From the NCBI GenBank assembly GCA_016179685.1, contig JACPCR010000136.1, positions 1 through 41,844 on the forward strand: a stretch of DNA of 41,844 bases, written 5' to 3'. Positions 38,139 to 41,844 of the stretch are shown piece after piece (within the stretch, counting starts at the first letter, position 1; every line of letters begins with the position of its first letter). Source of the stretch: Planctomycetota bacterium (GTDB lineage Bacteria > Planctomycetota > PUPC01 > JACPCR01). The notes under the pieces were generated by a model. The model ran no database searches. It was not told the origin of the DNA and was given only the letters and a program-made list of their open reading frames with translations. Both the position numbers and the translations under genes were made by a program.

Positions 38139-40445
38139 TCAAGCGGACGTTCCCCCGCTCGGGGGTGCGGCATCCATCCGGCCCGCGCCGGGGCCAGGCG
38201 CGGCCTCGGCATCATCGCCATGCTCGCCCAGGCCAGCCAGCCAGAAAACGAATGATACGAGTGCAAGAAAAATGAAGACGATGAGCGCCACGACTTTCGC
38301 CATGTAGGTATAGGTGGGCGTGAACGCCGTGGCTGATGTATCACGCAAAATATATATGGTGTGCCAGTTCTCCCTCAAGCCCGACCGGATAAAGCCCATG
38401 AGCCCCATGAGCAATACGATGGTGATGCAGAGCAAAAGAAGAACATACTGGGACCGCACCGGCATCTGGCCCCAGCGGATGCCGCCCACGGACTTCGCCT
38501 TGCGGAACAGGAAGATATCGATAAACGTGACCGAGATCAGGCAGGAAATGACCAGGAGCACCTGCGTCACGGAGACCACTCGGAGCAACGGATTCGCCTT
38601 CGCCATGACCTCGAAGCCGATGACAGCGCTCAGGTGGACCACGGCGCTGTAGATGGTTACTGCAAACAGGAGCGCCTGAGCGGCCTTGCCACGATTGGCA
38701 AAAGTGATGCCGACGGCGGCAACGATCGCTCCTATTTGAACCCCCAAGAGGGTCTTGAGGTGTTTCATGAACCGTATCTCGTCGTCCGTTTTCACCTGCT
38801 CCAATCCGAGACCCATTAAATATCTTCCTAGCAAGAAGATACAGAGCGCTCCGACCAGAGTTAGAGTAACGTAGCCGACCACGCCCTGCTCTCGGAAGGG
38901 CAGAGGGTCGCTTTTGTTCCCCCGGCGATAGAGCAGAAAACTGAAAAAGGTCGAAAGAATGATGAACTGCACTGCGGCGTTCTTGGCGACCATGACGCCG
39001 AACCAGCTCGAAAACTTGTGATACTGTTCGCCGATCAGGGCGCGCTCCTCCCCGCTCAGGGGCAAATTGTGCGGCGTGAGCCAGATGGCAAAACAGATGA
39101 ACAGGACCACGTTGATGAACTTGATGAAGCCTGCATAGCGTTCCGCACCCTCGATGCGCTGCATCCCCATCCAGAGATAATAGTTGCCCCCGATAAAAAT
39201 GATCCCGATCAATACCGCCTGGATAATGAATGCCCACGAGAATCCGCCGCCCATCATCAGCAGTCCCATGTTGGGATTCGCCCCGTAAACTTCACGGCCA
39301 AGGTAGTACCCGGCGAATGGGAGCGGAATGAACGAGGCGATTCCAATGAAGTTCCCCACGTAACCCATCCAATCGTAATGGCTGCGCTCAGCATCCGTCT
39401 TCGACGTGAGAAACTTGATGGCCGCATACGCCCCAACGATGAACCCGCCGAAGGTCACGTTGGCTATGAGCCGGTGGATATTGACCGGCGCCCAAAGCGG
39501 GTTATGCAACGCCTGCCAGAGCGTCCCTAGCCATTTCTTCGTCTGCGGGTCCCACAGCTTCGGGTCCAGCTCCCCGAGAGGGCTTACCCCGCTCGGGGCC
39601 ATCATGTGAGTCGCCCACGAATTCGCCAGGACCATGAGGAAGATGCCAAAGAAATTGAGCAGGACGCCGAGCCCAAGATGAGCCATCTTCAGGCTGCCCA
39701 GGTTGCGAGAACCGCACGCGCCCCACACGACCACCTGCCCAACCCCGAAGACCGCCATCAAGCCGAAAAGCCACGAGCCTGGATGCTCCTTCATCGAATC
39801 CACCCACTGAGGCGCTACCAGGCTCACGGCCAGAAGGAAGAGGAGCAGCAGGAGCGAACCCCAGAGCAGGAGTGAACTCAAGGCGCCGGAAAGCTTTGAC
39901 CTTGCTGCACCCTTGAGCCTGTCCCAAGAATAGTAGTAAAGATAGAGGCTGAAGGCTTCGCCAAAGAAAGACAACCCATAGACATAAAAGGACTTATGGA
40001 AAATGGACGACCAATGCTGCGTAAACTTGGGATAGAGCCCGACGAGGAGAAAGGCCGACAAACCGCCGAGCGCCGCGGTCGTCGAAAACGCAGCCGAGAG
40101 AAGCTTGACGAATTCTTTCGAAAGCCTGTCGAACCTTGCGTCCCCGGTGGTCATCCCGACCACTTCCACGATCAAGGCAAAAATCGGCACGCCCAGCACA
40201 AATGCACCGAACATGAGATGGAGCTGCATCGCTACCCATACGGCGGTTCGGTTGTCCACCCATCGGCCGACCGCTCCGGGGAGTGAGCGGTACTCCTCCG
40301 GCCCCTCGGCAGAAGCATCCTGGGCCAGGGCAGGCTCGATGGCCGCCGTCAGCAGCACAAGCAGAGTCATCGTGGTTGCCGCTATGGCGACCCATCGCGT
40401 TCGAATACGTTTTGTTTTACTTGCGAATAGACCCAACAAAGGCAT
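38139..40445 (-). CDS. CydA-like (cytochrome bd oxidase subunit I-like) multi-pass membrane protein
   Basis: The 768-residue protein has about 14-16 hydrophobic segments. Cytochrome-bd subunit I features are visible: an early His in VAMQLHLMFGAFVLG, the Glu region FFGEAFSLYLYYYSWDRLKG (compare the Glu pair of CydA), NIHRLIANVTFGGFIVGAYA with the second heme His, and a Q-loop motif changed to YYLGREVYGANPNMG in place of GRQPW. The length is far above that of CydA (~520), because a further set of helices follows. Similar long bd-like proteins are known from Nitrospira-type and planctomycete genomes next to cytochromes c, and may take electrons from cytochrome c rather than quinol. No CydB is seen. 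The ATG at 40445 is chosen because the open frame upstream runs into a terminator. Confidence 0.8.
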   Translation of the reverse strand: MPLLGLFASKTKRIRTRWVAIAATTMTLLVLLTAAIEPALAQDASAEGPEEYRSLPGAVGRWVDNRTAVWVAMQLHLMFGAFVLGVPIFALIVEVVGMTTGDARFDRLSKEFVKLLSAAFSTTAALGGLSAFLLVGLYPKFTQHWSSIFHKSFYVYGLSFFGEAFSLYLYYYSWDRLKGAARSKLSGALSSLLLWGSLLLLLFLLAVSLVAPQWVDSMKEHPGSWLFGLMAVFGVGQVVVWGACGSRNLGSLKMAHLGLGVLLNFFGIFLMVLANSWATHMMAPSGVSPLGELDPKLWDPQTKKWLGTLWQALHNPLWAPVNIHRLIANVTFGGFIVGAYAAIKFLTSKTDAERSHYDWMGYVGNFIGIASFIPLPFAGYYLGREVYGANPNMGLLMMGGGFSWAFIIQAVLIGIIFIGGNYYLWMGMQRIEGAERYAGFIKFINVVLFICFAIWLTPHNLPLSGEERALIGEQYHKFSSWFGVMVAKNAAVQFIILSTFFSFLLYRRGNKSDPLPFREQGVVGYVTLTLVGALCIFLLGRYLMGLGLEQVKTDDEIRFMKHLKTLLGVQIGAIVAAVGITFANRGKAAQALLFAVTIYSAVVHLSAVIGFEVMAKANPLLRVVSVTQVLLVISCLISVTFIDIFLFRKAKSVGGIRWGQMPVRSQYVLLLLCITIVLLMGLMGFIRSGLRENWHTIYILRDTSATAFTPTYTYMAKVVALIVFIFLALVSFVFWLAGLGEHGDDAEAAPGPGAGRMDAAPPSGGTSA

Positions 40446-40454
40446 ACTTCCACA

Positions 40455-40494
40455 GAAAAAAAAGGCCCCCAACAACAGTTAGGCCCTTTTGATT
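40455..40494 (-). terminator. Intrinsic terminator between the cupredoxin and CydA-like genes
   Basis: On the minus strand AAAAGGGCC (about 40494-40486) pairs with GGCC and the T run, and eight T residues follow (about 40463-40456), a clear stem plus T tract. It is read after the cupredoxin gene and just before the CydA-like ATG, so the two genes are separately transcribed or attenuated. Confidence 0.7.
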
Positions 40495-40578
40495 TAAGAA
40501 CTTTCAAGCCAACAAGTTATGTAAGACTTGGCACGGGTATTCAGCGTCGGAAATGCGTGTTCACATTTCCACAGAAGT

Positions 40579-40605
40579 AGCCGTTTTCTTCAGAGAAAAC
40601 GGGCT
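40579..40605 (-). terminator. Small hairpin just past the cupredoxin stop
   Basis: AGCCGTTTTC (40579-40588) pairs with GAAAACGGGCT (40595-40605) with one bulge. It lies one base below the stop codon at 40607. No T tract follows on the minus strand, so it may be a transcript-stabilising hairpin; the real terminator is at 40455-40494. Confidence 0.45.
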
Positions 40606-40606
40606 G

Positions 40607-41347
40607 TTATTTCTTTTTCGGCGCCTTCTTGATGACCAGTTCTACCGTCTTGCCATCCTCAACCTTGAGGGTCCTCGGAGCACCCTCGCCTTCCTTGGCC
40701 TTGCCCGCCACGGGATGCCAGGCCTTGAATTCATAATCGCCAGCAGGAACATCCTTGATCTCGAACTCGCCGTTCTCGCCGGTAAGCACGTATATGTTCG
40801 TGTCCACGACTGAAATCATGGCCTTCATCCAGGGATGGATGTCGCAGTTGACCTGGAAATTCTCACTCGCAGTCACCGGGTACTCCTGGGTCTGGCCGGG
40901 CGCCAGCGTCAGATTGATCGGCTTGCATTGGAGCGGACTTGTTCGGATGTTGTGACTGCCTTTGTCACTGTTTTTCAGCACGATCGTCGAGCCCACAGGC
41001 ACGGCCAGGACCGGTGCGGTAAACATGCAGCCCTGCTGGTCGAACTCGACCTTTTTCGGCTCGACCTTCGACCCCTTTTGAACCAGGCTGATGACGAAGT
41101 TCTTCACACCACCTTCCTTCGAGACGATCAGGTCATTTGCCGGGACTAACGTCTCCTTCTCGTGGCCGCAGTCTTTGGCTTTGTCCTCGCTAATCTTCAG
41201 CATCTCCGGCGCCGGGGCCGCACCGTCGAGTGTCACCTTCCCCTTTACCGTCCCGCCACCCAGAACCATGCCCGCCGGAATAACCAGAAAGGCAAAAGAA
41301 GACAACAAAAAGGAACATGGCCGCCGAATTCCGTAAACACCTGTCAT
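40607..41347 (-). CDS. Exported cupredoxin-like protein with a carboxypeptidase-regulatory-like domain
   Basis: The 246-residue protein has a signal peptide (CSFLLSSFAFLVIPAGMVLG), a plastocyanin-like domain and a C-terminal beta-sandwich (GENGEFEIKDVPAGDYEFKA). Likely copper ligands are His132 (GSHNI) and Cys168, His171 and Met174 in NCDIHPWMKA, a C-x2-H-x2-M spacing shorter than in classical plastocyanin but usual in this methylamine-utilisation-type family. It could be a soluble electron carrier for the cytochrome/CydA-like module. GGGAGAG stands 7 bases before the ATG. It is separated from that module by a terminator and has its own candidate promoter. Confidence 0.83.
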   Translation of the reverse strand: MTGVYGIRRPCSFLLSSFAFLVIPAGMVLGGGTVKGKVTLDGAAPAPEMLKISEDKAKDCGHEKETLVPANDLIVSKEGGVKNFVISLVQKGSKVEPKKVEFDQQGCMFTAPVLAVPVGSTIVLKNSDKGSHNIRTSPLQCKPINLTLAPGQTQEYPVTASENFQVNCDIHPWMKAMISVVDTNIYVLTGENGEFEIKDVPAGDYEFKAWHPVAGKAKEGEGAPRTLKVEDGKTVELVIKKAPKKK

Positions 41348-41793
41348 TTCTTGGCTCTCCCAAAGTCAGAAAACTTGAGCCGGGTATGCCCTACCGGCGT
41401 GGAACAAATTTATTGCGCCATTTCGCGCCTCAACTATCCCAACGAGCAGAATGTAGCACATCCATTCCGCCGATGCAATACCAAAGTAACTCCCGTCTCC
41501 AGTTGCATTGACAGCCTTATAGATAGGCCTATATTGGCCCCGACTGCTGTGATTTTTTCGACAGGATCATCTCCGAACATGAGTAAAGATTCATGCGAGA
41601 CCTTTTGGCCAAATCTTCTTGTAACATTTTGCATTCAAGGTGCTTAAGTCCATCCTCCGTGTCATCTCAATAAGTCCGGTGAGGACGATCAGGTCAAGTC
41701 CATGAGGTATGAATTCCGTAGCGGAACGCGCCAGCGTTCCGTCCGGGAGATGAGATGTGATGGCCCAGACGAAGCGCTGACGCGCTTCGCTGC
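41348..41793. other. Gene-free stretch with promoter and two hairpins
   Basis: No reading frame with a domain is visible. It holds the candidate promoter of the cupredoxin gene (41450-41478), a short palindrome ATAGGCCTAT near 41522, a hairpin CGGAACGC-GCCA-GCGTTCCG (41722-41741) and a second, GAAGCGC-TGAC-GCGCTTC (41771-41788), just before the terminal repeat. Confidence 0.55.
41450..41478 (-). promoter_or_regulatory. Candidate promoter of the cupredoxin gene
   Basis: On the minus strand TTGCAT (41473-41478) is followed after 17 bases by an extended -10, TGCTACATT (TACATT at 41450-41455). The leader to the ATG would be about 95 bases. Confidence 0.4.
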
Positions 41794-41844
41794 GCCATTC
41801 GGGGCTGACATCCCGCGAACGGAGGCGAAGCCCTCACAACGGGA
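41794..41844 (+). repeat. 51-bp direct repeat, right copy
   Basis: It matches 92-142 at 43 of 51 positions and ends at the last base of the window. A 7-bp GAAGCGC/GCGCTTC hairpin lies 5 bases upstream of it, where the left copy has the group II intron end. Confidence 0.8.

Overview
The window is GC-rich bacterial DNA, most like an uncultured Planctomycetota, Lentisphaerota or Hydrogenedentota-type organism. The evidence is the mix of gene families: several Gfo/Idh/MocA oxidoreductases, a ThuA domain, sugar-phosphate isomerase/epimerase TIM barrels, PQQ-type propellers, DUF4159, large glycoside-hydrolase-like proteins and many dispersed hairpins. This placement is inference; there is no rRNA or marker gene. 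Both ends lie in copies of the same 51-bp repeat, and the left end is the 3' end of a group II intron, so this may be a contig that broke at repeats.

Layout. 1-1174: group II intron tail (domains V-VI), a two-ACT-domain GcvR-like regulator, and a gene-free repeat block. 1175-5769 (minus): a tungsten aldehyde:ferredoxin oxidoreductase operon in the order Fe-S protein, AOR, DUF6941-like protein, FAD/NAD oxidoreductase, MoaD-like sulfur carrier. 5856-18245: sugar metabolism (FGGY kinase, galactonate-dehydratase-like enolase, two glycoside-hydrolase-like proteins, HpcH/HpaI aldolase, sugar nucleotidyltransferase) interleaved with three different AAA/DUF4143 ATPases. 18246-20135: repeats around a Gfo/Idh/MocA gene. 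20130-26686 (minus): a PQQ-propeller lipoprotein, then an apparent operon of a Ser/Thr kinase with a PilZ-like tail, a small protein, a ThuA-Gfo fusion and an isomerase. 26942-31109: a rearranged region with a repeat-truncated ORF, a broken DUF4178 gene, speD, a Gfo oxidoreductase, a glycoside-hydrolase-like protein that seems to have lost its middle, and a Dabb protein. 31422-33036 (minus): a retron. 33400-41347: a DUF4159 protein and a respiratory module of three cytochromes c, a CydA-like membrane protein and a cupredoxin.

The main discovery is the retron. The reverse transcriptase at 31422-32696 has the retron hallmarks NAxxH, YADD and VTG. About 100 bp upstream of it on the same strand, 32800-32988 folds as a complete msr-msd RNA: a1/a2 repeats of 23 pairs with two bulged A residues, a branch-type AGC directly after a1, two short msr stem-loops, and two msd hairpins of 18 and 10 bp. 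A candidate promoter sits 18 bp upstream of a1. No effector gene is evident beside it, so it looks like a stand-alone retron whose RT has an 85-residue low-complexity N-terminal extension.

A second pattern is a family of about ten 40-50-bp palindromes scattered through the window, densest around the retron. Their outer arms fall into different sequence groups but each is self-complementary, while the tip is similar in all (GAAGTGC, four bases, GCACTTC).
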